Assembly (NCBI RefSeq): GCF_904846155.1 | Contig: NZ_CAJGZP010000001.1 | Coordinates: 434,001-498,000 of the forward strand | DNA: 64,000 nt | Direction of reading: 5' to 3' | Origin: Psychrobacter fulvigenes | GTDB taxonomy: Bacteria; Pseudomonadota; Gammaproteobacteria; Pseudomonadales; Moraxellaceae | In this document: piece by piece, positions 1 to 8,228 of the stretch | Layout of the letters: the number at the start of each line of letters is the position of its first letter | Numbering within the stretch: position 1 is the stretch's first letter | The notes under the pieces: model-generated | What the model saw: the letters and a program-made list of their open reading frames with translations, nothing else | Databases searched by the model: none | Told to the model about the DNA's origin: nothing | Made by a program: the position numbers and the translations under genes

Positions 1-85
1 CTACCCACTACCTAAAGAGGTAGGGGTTTCTTAGGTAATACCCATACTTGATACGATGTTTTGTATCAGCGGTTAGGCAAATGGA
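1..85 (-). repeat. Right end of the first TnpB element, with putative omega-RNA 3' part
   Basis: Immediately downstream of the minus-strand tnpB stop, the sequence forms a hairpin at 7-25 (ACTACCT, short loop, AGGTAGG). A second small stem lies at about 49-66 (GATAC/GTATC type). IS200/IS605 elements end in subterminal hairpins, and the 3' end of tnpB normally overlaps the omega-RNA whose guide lies just outside the right end. The matching left-end hairpin is at about 1272-1293. The element probably ends at or just before base 1, so its guide and target-adjacent sequence fall outside this window. Confidence 0.6.
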
Positions 86-1255
86 CTAAGCTAACCCCGT
101 CGCACCGACGGTTTTGAGTGTTGCCAGTCTCAAACCCTCATTGAAGATATTGATACTGGCGTTGATGTCTCTATCGTTGGATTGCAAGCAATTTGGGCAA
201 TCCCATGATCTTAATGACAACGGTAAATCAGCCTTATTCAGTAAGTGCCCACAGCCTGAGCAGGTCTTAGACGAAGGATACCATCGGTCTATTTTGACAA
301 GCTTTTTGCCGTACCAGTCCGCTTTATAAGCCAGCATGGTAGTAAAGGCTGACCATGAGCTGTCTGATATGGCTTTAGACAACTTTTTGTTCTTAACCAT
401 GCTTTTGACGTTTAAGTCCTCAATCGCAATCACATCGTGGTTTTTGATGAGATTGAATGAGAGCTTATGCAGAAAGTCTTTTCGGCAATTCGTGATACGC
501 TCGTAGACTTTGGCGACTTTAATTCTTTGCTTTTGATAGTTGCGATTGTCTGATAATTTGCGATTGGCGGCTTTAGCACCCTCTCGTCGTTTGGCTAAAA
601 TTTTTTGTTCTCGCGTAAGCTGAGCTTGTAGCTTTGCTAGAAACTTAGGATTAGCCACTTTTGTGCCGTCTGATAAGACGATAAAGTCGGTTAATCCTAA
701 ATCAATACCTACTTTTGAGTGTGTTTTAGTGAATGGTTCGACAACCGTTTCAACCAGTAAACTGACAAAATACTTACCTGTAGGCTCTTTACTGACCGTG
801 GCGCTCTTAATCAAACCATTTATCTTGGCTGGAAACTTGGCTTTGATATGACCAATCTTAGGCAGTTTAACGGTGTTGTTTGTGACCGCTACTGTGCCTT
901 TTTGGTTGTTGGTGGTGTAGCTGTCGCGGTGTCCTTTTTTTTTGAATTTTGGGAAGCCAAAACCTTTGAAGAATTTACTATAAGCGGCTCTAAGATTTTG
1001 CTGGACGTTAGCCAGTGCCAAGCTATCGACTTCTTTTAGCCAGTCAAATTCTTTTTTATATTGCGCAGGAGTGTTTTTAAGCTCGATCTTGGTGTTTTTA
1101 TAATGCTCAATTTTGTCACTAAGCATCCTATTCCAGATAAAGCGTGTGCAGCCGAATGATTTGGCAAAGAATATTTGCTGTTCTTCATTAGGGTACAGCC
1201 TGACTTTATGGGCTTTTAGAACTTGCTTTGGCATGAAGCTATTGTACCATGTCAA
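86..1255 (-). CDS. tnpB: TnpB-family RNA-guided nuclease (IS200/IS605 OrfB)
   Basis: The 389-residue product is a complete TnpB. It has an N-terminal helix-turn-helix-like region (about 10-60), the RuvC-I block GIDLGLTD with Asp185, the RuvC-II block AIEDL with Glu279, a four-cysteine zinc finger (CSGCG about 332-336 and CPNC about 353-356), and the RuvC-III block DRDINA at 361-366. All catalytic acids appear present. TnpB proteins cut DNA guided by omega-RNA and help retain the transposon at its donor site. No TnpA transposase is next to it, so movement would need one in trans. An in-frame ATG at 1234 (MPKQVLKAHK) is an equally good start. The element is flanked by matching hairpins. Confidence 0.93.
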   Translation of the reverse strand: MTWYNSFMPKQVLKAHKVRLYPNEEQQIFFAKSFGCTRFIWNRMLSDKIEHYKNTKIELKNTPAQYKKEFDWLKEVDSLALANVQQNLRAAYSKFFKGFGFPKFKKKGHRDSYTTNNQKGTVAVTNNTVKLPKIGHIKAKFPAKINGLIKSATVSKEPTGKYFVSLLVETVVEPFTKTHSKVGIDLGLTDFIVLSDGTKVANPKFLAKLQAQLTREQKILAKRREGAKAANRKLSDNRNYQKQRIKVAKVYERITNCRKDFLHKLSFNLIKNHDVIAIEDLNVKSMVKNKKLSKAISDSSWSAFTTMLAYKADWYGKKLVKIDRWYPSSKTCSGCGHLLNKADLPLSLRSWDCPNCLQSNDRDINASINIFNEGLRLATLKTVGATGLA

Positions 1256-1265
1256 ACCTCTAACG

Positions 1266-1300
1266 CATTCATCCCACTACTTTAGAAGTAGGGGAATTCT
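1266..1300 (-). repeat. Left-end hairpin of the first TnpB element
   Basis: An imperfect palindrome at about 1272-1293 (CCCACTACTTTAGAAGTAGG) lies upstream of tnpB. It mirrors the right-end hairpin at 7-25, sharing the CCCACTACCT/CTTTAG-type arms. Paired subterminal hairpins of this kind are the TnpA recognition ends of IS200/IS605 elements. The exact cleavage position cannot be placed from the sequence alone. Confidence 0.6.
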
Positions 1301-1332
1301 GCGCTGAAATGTTAAAAGTTATTAAAAACCAT

Positions 1333-1394
1333 TAAAAAAAGGGTTTACCATTGACTCATCTAATATGAGCCATATCGTAAACCCTTATTTTTTA
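1333..1394 (-). terminator. Rho-independent terminator of engB
   Basis: Complementary arms AAGGGTTTAC (about 1339-1348) and GTAAACCCTT (about 1377-1386) enclose a second stem (TGACTCAT/ATGAGCCA). Read on the minus strand, the stem is followed by a run of seven T. It overlaps the engB stop codon. A T-rich tail also exists on the plus strand, so it may act in both directions and insulate engB from the transposon. Confidence 0.75.
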
Positions 1395-2120
1395 TTCTGC
1401 GTCTTTTCCCTCAAAATCCTCTATCACTGTTTCGACAGCTGCCGCGACTTGTTCACCATCAAGCTTGTACTGATACCATTTACCCATGACCCCAGCCAGT
1501 TCATCAATGCCGTCTTTTCTAAGGGCAGAGAATAGCTGAATGGTGCAAGATGACAATCCTAACTTTTTTAACGCTTGACGGGTATTCAGCAGGGCATTTT
1601 TGGCAGCGCCATACTTTAGCTTGTCAGCTTTGGTTAATAAGATGTGTACGGGTAGCTCACCGTCTTTTGCCCAGTGCAGCATTTGCTCATCAAAGAACTT
1701 TAGCGGATGACGAATATCAGTGAGCAATACTAAGCCTGCCAGACTTGAGCGTGATACCAAGTATTCCTCTAGCTCGACCTGCCATTCTTTTTTCATTTCA
1801 AGCGGTACGGCAGCATAACCATATCCAGGCAGATCGACCAGTCTAGTATCGGTATCTCCGATACTAAAAAAGTTAATCATCTGCGTACGGCCAGGGGTCT
1901 TTGATGAGCGTGCAAGCTGACGCTGATTGGTCAAGGCGTTGATGGCTGAAGATTTGCCAGCGTTTGAACGCCCTGCAAAGGCGACTTCTAAACCCTCATC
2001 GGGAGGACAGAGACGGAAGGTCGGCGCTGAGGTCATAAACTCAGTTTGTTGTATGCGCTGACGGGCTTTGGTATTGAATGCCGCATGTTCGGCGGCGACG
2101 TCTTTATACTGGGTACTCAT
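1392..2120 (-). CDS. engB: Ribosome biogenesis GTPase EngB (YihA/YsxC)
   Basis: This is a TrmE-Era-EngA-EngB-Septin family GTPase needed for assembly of the large ribosomal subunit. The G1 P-loop GRSNAGKSS lies at about 50-58, the switch motif GRTQ at 77-80, the G3 motif DLPGYG at 96-101, the G4 motif TKAD at about 162, and the G5-like FSAL further on. The 242 residues include an N-terminal extension of some 25 residues and an acidic C-terminal tail compared with the roughly 200-residue core. The start is ATG at 2120 (MSTQYKD). It stands alone, with a terminator overlapping its stop. In many gammaproteobacteria engB lies beside cytochrome c genes, as it does here, divergently. Confidence 0.96.
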   Translation of the reverse strand: MSTQYKDVAAEHAAFNTKARQRIQQTEFMTSAPTFRLCPPDEGLEVAFAGRSNAGKSSAINALTNQRQLARSSKTPGRTQMINFFSIGDTDTRLVDLPGYGYAAVPLEMKKEWQVELEEYLVSRSSLAGLVLLTDIRHPLKFFDEQMLHWAKDGELPVHILLTKADKLKYGAAKNALLNTRQALKKLGLSSCTIQLFSALRKDGIDELAGVMGKWYQYKLDGEQVAAAVETVIEDFEGKDAE

Positions 2121-2552
2121 AAATAACTCATTAACAATTAGAAAATAAAAAACGAAATAAGGGGTAGCAGCGTAAAGAAAACCAGCTTTTTAATAGCAAC
2201 TCAGTCATGCAGCCTCTGGATGAGTTTTACTATAAAGGATATCCAATAAAGCGACAGATGATATGATGGTTTACTTAATGACAAAGCTATGACTATGTTG
2301 ACAACAGCATAACACTAAAATGCGCCGTCGCTTAGTGAAAGTTAGAGAACAGCTAAGATGCTCTGATGGCGAAAACAGGATATTTCTATATTGATAAGAA
2401 ATATTTTGTTACTATGATAGAAGTATCAAGGTAAAAGCGTTTAGCAATCGCCCTATTATAAATCAACACGATAATGAGGTGTGACCTCGTTGATTAATAC
2501 CTTAAAGAGCACCAGATTATATTTATCAATCATCAGCCAATGGAGGTGTCAG
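2121..2552. other. Intergenic region between engB and cytochrome c5
   Basis: This 432-base divergent spacer holds no convincing gene. It must contain the promoters of engB (minus) and the cytochrome c5 gene (plus). A GTG at 2481 is in frame with the cytochrome but lacks a signal-peptide-like continuation, so it is not used as the start. Confidence 0.5.
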
Positions 2553-2891
2553 ATGTCTACAATAAATACACTTTTCGTCAAAGCAGGCTGGACTTTGGGC
2601 AGCACTGCATCAGCGCTCTTACTCAGTATTGCTATGATGAGTAGTGGGGTAGCTGCGGATGACATATCAACTGTTTACAATAATTCATGCGCTGCCTGTC
2701 ACGATAGTGGCGCCTTGAATGCGCCTAAGAAGGGTGACCGTGCCGCTTGGCAAAAGCTCATTCAACAAAAAGGCATGGATGGACTGGTAAACTCCGTCAA
2801 AGGCGGTATGACTCAGATGCCAGCAGGTGGACTACACGAGAGCGGGAATGATACAGAGTATCGTAAGCTGATTGAGTATATGAGTAAATAA
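2553..2891 (+). CDS. Cytochrome c5 family monohaem protein
   Basis: This is a small periplasmic electron carrier. The ATG at 2553 follows a strong TGGAGG site at 2541-2546 and gives a 112-residue precursor. A hydrophobic signal segment spans about residues 17-35, ending near VAA, and one haem-binding CAACH sits at 46-50. The segment GGMTQMPAGG near residue 87 supplies the likely axial methionine. The motif NSCAACH...AP together with the length matches cytochrome c5/c555 rather than c4. It lies 343 bases upstream of a dihaem cytochrome c4 gene on the same strand, suggesting linked respiratory roles. An in-frame GTG at 2481 is rejected as a start. Confidence 0.9.
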   Translation: MSTINTLFVKAGWTLGSTASALLLSIAMMSSGVAADDISTVYNNSCAACHDSGALNAPKKGDRAAWQKLIQQKGMDGLVNSVKGGMTQMPAGGLHESGNDTEYRKLIEYMSK

Positions 2892-3234
2892 ACGTACCGA
2901 GCATAGTGATTGAGGTTTGTTGAGCATAAAAAACTAAGCTCAATAAGGTTTAAATGACAATATATATATGCTGATGATGTCCTTATCGATACATCATAGA
3001 TAGAAAAATCATCATATATTATGATTAAGTAGGCAAATCCTATAAAGTCTTGCTATAATAATCGCAAATAAACCCTGATATTAGTAAGTACTTTCAGGCT
3101 GCTTGTGATTAAGACCTAAAACTGTATGAATTGCTTCGTTATATATCATAGCTTGGCTGATGATTCATATTAAGGTGTCTATCAATACAATCAATCTAAA
3201 CAATGCTTACGTCGAGTTAGTAGGATTCGTATCA
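2892..3234. other. Intergenic region between the two cytochrome genes
   Basis: This is an AT-rich 343-base spacer. The in-frame ATG at 3160 would add 25 residues before the signal peptide and has no ribosome site, so the region is treated as untranslated leader and promoter. No clear terminator is seen after the first cytochrome. Confidence 0.4.
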
Positions 3235-3903
3235 ATGAAAAAGTTAATCGCTGCCGCCAGCTTATGTGTTGCAAGTTTCAGCGTACAAGCTGTTATTACT
3301 GTTCCTGAATATGATGCTAATGCAGGTAAACAAATCGTTGAAACGGTCTGTGCCGCCTGTCATGGTATGAACGGTATAAGCCCTATTCCCTCTCAGCCTA
3401 ATCTGGGTGGTCAAAACATCAAATACATGTACAAGCAATTGATCGATTATAAGACGGGTTACCGCAAAAACGGCATCATGCAATCGCAGATTGCTAACCT
3501 GTCACAGCAAGATCTTGCGAACGTATCAGGATACTATGCTGAACAGCCAGTATGGAATGTTGGCTTTGCAGATCCTGCGACCACTGAAGAGGCAACCAAA
3601 ATATACTTGGGCGGTCAAAAGTCGCGCGGTGTGATTGGGTGTGCTGGCTGTCACGGTCCGGATGCTGCTGGCAATGATTTTGCCGCTTTCCCGCGTTTAG
3701 GTGGACAGCATGCGGAGTACATCGCAACTCAGCTCAAACTATTCCGTGCCGCTGGTCGTGAAGACGATATTGCAAGTGATGATAAAAAGCGTATCAATGA
3801 TGCCGACAAAGAAGGTGAGATGGGCATGATGCAAACAGTGGCAGCGCGCTTGTCAGATCGCGACATTCGTATCTTATCTGACTATATCAGCGCTATTCAC
3901 TAA
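3235..3903 (+). CDS. Cytochrome c4, dihaem periplasmic cytochrome
   Basis: Starting at ATG 3235, the product has 222 residues. A classical signal peptide (MKKLIAAASL...VQA) is cleaved near residue 19. Two haem sites follow: CAACH at 39-43 and CAGCH in the second half. Each half carries PRLGGQ or PNLGGQ-type segments, the internal duplication typical of cytochrome c4, which passes electrons to terminal oxidases. Length and double haem architecture fit the family well. The start at 3235 is preferred over the longer frame from 3160 because it begins directly with a lysine-containing signal peptide. A strong terminator follows 21 bases after the stop. Confidence 0.94.
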   Translation: MKKLIAAASLCVASFSVQAVITVPEYDANAGKQIVETVCAACHGMNGISPIPSQPNLGGQNIKYMYKQLIDYKTGYRKNGIMQSQIANLSQQDLANVSGYYAEQPVWNVGFADPATTEEATKIYLGGQKSRGVIGCAGCHGPDAAGNDFAAFPRLGGQHAEYIATQLKLFRAAGREDDIASDDKKRINDADKEGEMGMMQTVAARLSDRDIRILSDYISAIH

Positions 3904-3924
3904 TTGCTCTTCATTTAGTTATTA

Positions 3925-3947
3925 AACCCCGTTTTCGGGGTTTTTTT
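3925..3947 (+). terminator. Rho-independent terminator after cytochrome c4
   Basis: The stem AACCCCG/CGGGGTT with a TTTT loop is followed by a run of T. It is a compact and strong intrinsic terminator. Confidence 0.9.
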
Positions 3948-4003
3948 ATTGGTATATGTCCCCTATATAGTCAGTTGAAAACAAAACTGTCATAAGTTCA
4001 AAA

Positions 4004-4073
4004 ATGCTACTGGTATAAATTTTCCTTGCTTGCTGCGTTCCCAGAGGCTGCGCAAAATTCATCCCAGTAGCAC
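4004..4073. repeat. Imperfect palindromic repeat-like element
   Basis: The arms TGCTACTGG at 4005-4013 and CCAGTAGCA at 4064-4072 are inverted. The complementarity continues imperfectly inward through AATTTT/AAAATT, giving about 17 matches over 21 positions. The centre contains GCTGCG and CGCAGC-like words. It lies between a terminator and the next gene and has no coding capacity. It resembles a REP- or MITE-like extragenic element, but no second copy was found in the window. Confidence 0.4.
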
Positions 4074-4178
4074 TATAATACTTTTAAATTGAATCTACTA
4101 TAGTATAGACAGGCTTTTGATACTGCTACAATGAGTCATTTTAAATATCATTAACTTTAGATCGTTTGGATTGAAATT

Positions 4179-5321
4179 ATGATGATCCGTTATGCTTCTT
4201 ATTTTATGGCAGCATTATTGCCGCTACTTCTATTTCGTTGGTTTGCGCCCGCTTCCATTGGTGAGATTGACTTTTGGTTGCTCTGGTTGCTAGCGATGGT
4301 TCTAGTATCACTACCAGTGGTCTATGCCGAGATAGCACTGGCCTATCGTAGTGTTGATGCGCCTCTAGCTGGCATGCAAAAGCTCACTCGTGAGGCAGAT
4401 GCCAGTCCGCTCTGGCGTAGCTTTGGTTGGCTAGCCGCGATTGTCGCCATCATCATTGCTGCTCTTGTCATCTCAGGAGCGAGCATTGGTCTCCTATCTG
4501 CTTTGGCTGAGCTAGGCAGTGCGCCTAATCTGCCAAGCTTTGCCGTTGCTGCAGGCCTCATGATCATTGCACTACTGTTAAGCCTACTTGGAGTCGCGCC
4601 ATTACCAATAGGCTTAGGGCTTATGGTTGTGGGTTTGGTGATGGGCGTCACTAACGGCTTACCACAAGTCAATTTTGCCATGACTGAGATTAGTCTTACC
4701 GAGTGGGCGCGTGCTGTTGCCCTAGCATTGGTCAGTGTGGGAGCAGGTACAGGCTTGTATTGGTTCGGTCAGCATTTGGTGACTAGACAAGACATAACTG
4801 CGTTAGAAGCAGGCAATCTGCATGCGCATGATTCACGTGCCTCTAAGTCTGCAAACGCTTACCGCGCTACCAAGTTGGTATTACCTATTTGGATACTACA
4901 ATTGCTCGTAGGTGTGGTGGCATTGTTTATCAGCGGCTTGACGTTGCCACCTATCGGACAGTTATTATATTGGGCAGGCGTGGTATTTGTAGCCAGTTAT
5001 CTACTGCACTATAGTGCTCAGCAATTGGCACATAAGTTTGGTTTCTTGGTCAGTTTATTGATGACCTTAGCGCTAGGAGTGCTATTAGTGGTAGCCATAC
5101 CCACGGCTTGGCTGGTAGGCTTATTAATCATTATTAGTAGCGTGGCAGTGCTATTGTTATCTATCTTTGCTGGCTGGCGCATGAAAATCAGTCATCTGCG
5201 TAAGTCTTTGAATTTCAGCAGCGAGGCCTTATATAACTTATGGCGGGTGGCTATTCGTCTCATCGTACCCTTGGCATTGATTTTTGCGTTAATAGGCTGG
5301 GTGATGCAGTGGTTAAGCTAA
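4179..5321 (+). CDS. Polytopic membrane protein, distant sodium-symporter (SNF) like
   Basis: This is a 380-residue protein that is almost entirely hydrophobic, with roughly ten predicted membrane helices and a short basic loop around 215-232. The early segment PVVYAEIALAYRS (about 47-59) followed by a bulky W-R-S-F-G-W segment resembles helix 1-2 and loop patterns of neurotransmitter:sodium symporters. The protein is shorter than the usual 440-500 residues, and no conserved ion-site sequence could be confirmed. Substrate is unknown. The rnfH-like gene starts 14 bases after its stop, so the two are probably co-transcribed. A generic uncharacterised membrane protein is the safe alternative. 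Confidence 0.6.
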   Translation: MMIRYASYFMAALLPLLLFRWFAPASIGEIDFWLLWLLAMVLVSLPVVYAEIALAYRSVDAPLAGMQKLTREADASPLWRSFGWLAAIVAIIIAALVISGASIGLLSALAELGSAPNLPSFAVAAGLMIIALLLSLLGVAPLPIGLGLMVVGLVMGVTNGLPQVNFAMTEISLTEWARAVALALVSVGAGTGLYWFGQHLVTRQDITALEAGNLHAHDSRASKSANAYRATKLVLPIWILQLLVGVVALFISGLTLPPIGQLLYWAGVVFVASYLLHYSAQQLAHKFGFLVSLLMTLALGVLLVVAIPTAWLVGLLIIISSVAVLLLSIFAGWRMKISHLRKSLNFSSEALYNLWRVAIRLIVPLALIFALIGWVMQWLS

Positions 5322-5335
5322 CAGATAATGCTTCT

Positions 5336-5689
5336 ATGCAGTCTCAGCCATTAGGGAAGATAGAGACGATAACAGTATATTTAGCGTATGCTGAGGATGT
5401 GCAGCGCCAACACTATCTGACTTTACAAGTGATTGGCGGTACGACTTTATATGAAGCGCTCACACAGGCTGGTTGGTTGGTTCAGTTTCCTGAGCTAGCA
5501 ACATGGTGTGAGCAGGTAGTCGATATCCAGATACCAGCGGCTAAGCGTTGGCACGTTGGTATCTATGCGCAAAAGCAGCCGCTAAGCTATGTCTTGCAGC
5601 CGCTTGATCGTATCGAGGTCTATCGTAGCTTGAGCGCTGATCCAATGTCTCAGCGCAAAAGTAGAGGTATACAAAAAAAGCAGAAGTAA
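5336..5689 (+). CDS. rnfH: RnfH family protein (UPF0125)
   Basis: This ubiquitin-fold (beta-grasp) protein of unknown biochemical role is often found next to smpB/ratA or rnf genes. From ATG 5336 the protein has 117 residues. The body ITVYLAYAED, the central VEDIQ-type segment (VVDIQIPAAK) and the LDRIEVYRSL motif near residues 88-97 are characteristic RnfH elements, followed by a basic tail KSRGIQKKQK. The longer frame from 5240 overlaps the upstream membrane-protein gene and is unlikely. GTG at 5309 is a possible alternative start. It probably forms an operon with the upstream membrane protein. The RatA toxin often found beside rnfH is absent here. Confidence 0.85.
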   Translation: MQSQPLGKIETITVYLAYAEDVQRQHYLTLQVIGGTTLYEALTQAGWLVQFPELATWCEQVVDIQIPAAKRWHVGIYAQKQPLSYVLQPLDRIEVYRSLSADPMSQRKSRGIQKKQK

Positions 5690-5763
5690 GCCGCTAAGCC
5701 ATAATATTAAGCTACTAAGCGATAGTATAAGTATTGCAGCTATGGGCTTAAGCTATAGAGCGC

Positions 5764-6183
5764 TTAGGATTCAGGTAACGTTTCGATACCTTCAATACGA
5801 TTAACAATACCATTGGCATCAAAGTAAATAGTCAGATGCTGACTGGCGTTTTTGACATCCGCAATACCATCACGCTTACCTTGAGTGCCTGCTTGATAGT
5901 CATAGATATAATCCCAGCGATTGGGCGCTAAGGTATCTCGAATGGCTGGACTTCCCAATATATATAATACTTGGTTTTGATTCATACCGACTTGTAGCTT
6001 TTGCACTTGGGTCTGGGTAATAGGTGTACCCTGAGGTAAGTCAATTGTATACACACTAAACAATGAGCAACCAGATAGAGCGACAGTGGCACCAAGGGTC
6101 GCAGTAATCATAAGTTTACGTAAGGTATTTACCTTGTTAGATGTGCGATGGTTCAGTGTAAGATAAGTTAGAGGCTTTATCAT
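5764..6183 (-). CDS. bamE: Outer membrane assembly lipoprotein BamE (OmlA/SmpA)
   Basis: BamE is a small accessory lipoprotein of the BAM complex that folds outer-membrane proteins. A lipobox LSGC follows a hydrophobic segment (ATLGATVA). The mature domain carries the family pattern: GTPITQTQVQKLQVGMNQNQV, then LGSP, then RWDYIYDY and LTIYFD. The start is uncertain. ATGs at 6228, 6198 and 6183 are all in frame and none has a good ribosome site, and even 6183 gives a long 38-residue pre-lipobox leader. It is divergent from fur with a 330-base shared region, the arrangement described for omlA-fur in pseudomonads and xanthomonads. Confidence 0.92.
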   Translation of the reverse strand: MIKPLTYLTLNHRTSNKVNTLRKLMITATLGATVALSGCSLFSVYTIDLPQGTPITQTQVQKLQVGMNQNQVLYILGSPAIRDTLAPNRWDYIYDYQAGTQGKRDGIADVKNASQHLTIYFDANGIVNRIEGIETLPES

Positions 6184-6513
6184 GGTAAGATGACTCATAA
6201 ATAATGGGTTAGGCACGGTTAAGGGCAACGGATGCGTGTCTTACCGGCAATCTTTGACAAATGATACGTTATTTACTTGCAATTGCCTACCACTTACGAC
6301 ATTATTTACCAAACACTACCTAATGTAATCTAGCATTTATATTTTAAATTCATAGACTTAACATGGCTGCAAGCGTTAGGTAACGGCATGATGTTATCAT
6401 ACAGAACTACTACCATTGCTTTTAGATATAAAGCTTGTTAGATAGACAGTTATTGTTAACGGTTTTTATTTCTCGAAATTTTTGCTAAGACTTTAATAGT
6501 CATAAGGGATACC
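6184..6513. promoter_or_regulatory. Divergent bamE-fur promoter region
   Basis: This AT-rich spacer separates the divergent bamE and fur genes and must hold both promoters. I could not identify a confident GATAATGATTATC-type Fur box, so autoregulation is not supported by a visible site. No additional gene is seen. Confidence 0.45.
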
Positions 6514-6948
6514 ATGGCTTCTTTATCCAATCAAGAACTACGTAAAGCGGGATTGAAAGTAACCTTGCCACGTCTCAAGATTTTGGAGTTGCTTGAGAAC
6601 GCTGAGTTGCATCATATGAGTGCAGAGGAAGTATATAAGGCACTGATTGAGCAAGGAGAAGACGTAGGTCTAGCGACAGTTTACCGAGTGCTGACACAAT
6701 TTGAACAAGCGGGTATTGTCGAGCGTCACAACTTTGAAAATAACTTATCTGTCTTTGAAATCACTCAAGAAGAGCATCACGATCATCTCGTTTGTGATAT
6801 TTGCGGTAAGATTGTGGAGTTCCGTAACGCAATCATCGAAGAACAGCAGTTAAAGGTTGCAGAAGAGTTCGGTTTTACGCTGTCTGGTCACTCACTGGTG
6901 CTGTATGGTATCTGTGATAATCAAGAATGCAAAGACAGTGCTAAATAA
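6514..6948 (+). CDS. fur: Ferric uptake regulator Fur
   Basis: Fur is a metal-sensing repressor of iron-uptake genes. The 144-residue protein has an N-terminal winged helix (KVTLPRLKIL about 15-24, recognition helix around GLATVYRVL 52-60). A dimerisation and metal-binding domain follows, with HHDH at 88-91, CDIC at 94-97 and a C-terminal CDNQEC near 134-139. These cysteine pairs fit the structural zinc site of Fur rather than Zur or PerR. The start ATG at 6514 lies after AAGGGAT at about 6504-6510. A bidirectional terminator separates it from the convergent pilU. Confidence 0.97.
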   Translation: MASLSNQELRKAGLKVTLPRLKILELLENAELHHMSAEEVYKALIEQGEDVGLATVYRVLTQFEQAGIVERHNFENNLSVFEITQEEHHDHLVCDICGKIVEFRNAIIEEQQLKVAEEFGFTLSGHSLVLYGICDNQECKDSAK

Positions 6949-7005
6949 GCTACGTGATGTCTATTTTTGCTGTGCATTAGCATGAAGTGCTAGACAGTTT
7001 GAATC

Positions 7006-7036
7006 AAAAAAAAGCGCTCACCTTGAGCGCTTTTTT
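7006..7036. terminator. Bidirectional terminator between fur and pilU
   Basis: A perfect stem AAAGCGCTCA/TGAGCGCTTT at 7011-7034 with a CCT-T loop is flanked by A and T runs on the two sides. It can therefore stop transcription from fur (plus) and pilU (minus). Confidence 0.9.
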
Positions 7037-7055
7037 AGTGGTTAATAATAAGCGA

Positions 7056-8177
7056 TTAACGCATATCTAAAGATAAACTATTGGCGTTTTCATCCACGTT
7101 TGCAGTGCTGTTTTTACCATAAAGCTTGATTTTTAGACGTACATCATTTGGTGAGTCAGCATGTTTTATAGCATCGTCATAGGTAATATCGCCGTTTTCG
7201 TATAGATCAAACAGTGCCTGATCAAAAGTTTGCATACCGCTATCGCGTGAGCGTGTCATGACATCTTTGATTTCGTGCAGCTCGCCTTTACGGATATAGT
7301 CGCTAATCAGCTGCGAGTTCAGTAGGATTTCAATGGCGGCACGTCGACCCTTACCATCAGGAGTTGGAATCAATTGCTGAGCAATAACCGCCTTTAAGTT
7401 CAGGGACAAATCCATAAATAGCTGATTATGACGGTCACTTTCAAAGAAGTGAATAATGCGGTCAATGGCTTGGTTAGCGTTATTGGCGTGCAAGGTGGCA
7501 AACACCAAATGCCCTGTTTCGGCATATTGAATGGCATAGCTCATTACCTCTCGGTTACGAATCTCACCAATCAAAATAACATCAGGCGCTTGGCGCAGCG
7601 TGTTTTTTAGCCCTGCCTCAAATGATAAGGTATCAATGCCAACTTCACGCTGGGTGATGATACAGCCTTGATGCTGATGCACAAATTCTATCGGATCTTC
7701 GATAGTAATGATGTGGCCGTGAGAGTTTTGATTACGGTAGCCTACCATCGAAGCAAGTGTCGTCGATTTCCCTGTACCCGTTGCGCCTACTAACAGAATG
7801 ATGCCACGTTTTGTCATGGCCAGCTCTTTAAGTGAGGGCGGCAAATTAAGCTCTTCAACGGTCGGGATTTTAGTTTCGATCTTTCTGAGAACCATCGCTG
7901 CCATATCACGTTGAATAAAAGCACTGACCCGAAAGCGTGCCTGCTGCGCTTTATCTGAGATGGCAAATTGACATTCGTGAGTCTCATCGAATTCTTTTTT
8001 CTGAGCATCTGTCATAATGCTTTTAACCAAAATCATGGTTTGTTCAGCGGTCAGAGGGGTTTGGCCTATAGGGCAGATTGTGCCATTTACCTTCATCGAA
8101 GGTGCGACATTGGCAGTGATAAATAAATCTGAGCCGTTCTTTTTTATCATGAGTTGCAGCAGTTTATCGAAGTCCAT
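7056..8177 (-). CDS. pilU: Type IV pilus retraction ATPase PilU
   Basis: PilU is a cytoplasmic GspE/PilT-superfamily hexameric motor that assists PilT in pilus retraction and twitching. It has 373 residues, with an N-terminal PAS-like domain (SDLFITANVAPSMKVNG at about 16-32), Walker A GATGTGKST at 131-139, Asp box and Walker B DVILIGEIR at about 199-207, and a His box HLVFATLHANNA at about 228. The longer C-terminus and the IKKNGSDLFIT start distinguish it from PilT. It follows pilT with a 51-base gap on the same strand, a standard pilTU operon. Confidence 0.95.
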   Translation of the reverse strand: MDFDKLLQLMIKKNGSDLFITANVAPSMKVNGTICPIGQTPLTAEQTMILVKSIMTDAQKKEFDETHECQFAISDKAQQARFRVSAFIQRDMAAMVLRKIETKIPTVEELNLPPSLKELAMTKRGIILLVGATGTGKSTTLASMVGYRNQNSHGHIITIEDPIEFVHQHQGCIITQREVGIDTLSFEAGLKNTLRQAPDVILIGEIRNREVMSYAIQYAETGHLVFATLHANNANQAIDRIIHFFESDRHNQLFMDLSLNLKAVIAQQLIPTPDGKGRRAAIEILLNSQLISDYIRKGELHEIKDVMTRSRDSGMQTFDQALFDLYENGDITYDDAIKHADSPNDVRLKIKLYGKNSTANVDENANSLSLDMR

Positions 8178-8228
8178 AGCATGCCTATATTAAAATGATG
8201 TTATTAAGGAAAAAGTCAGTTCTTAGTG

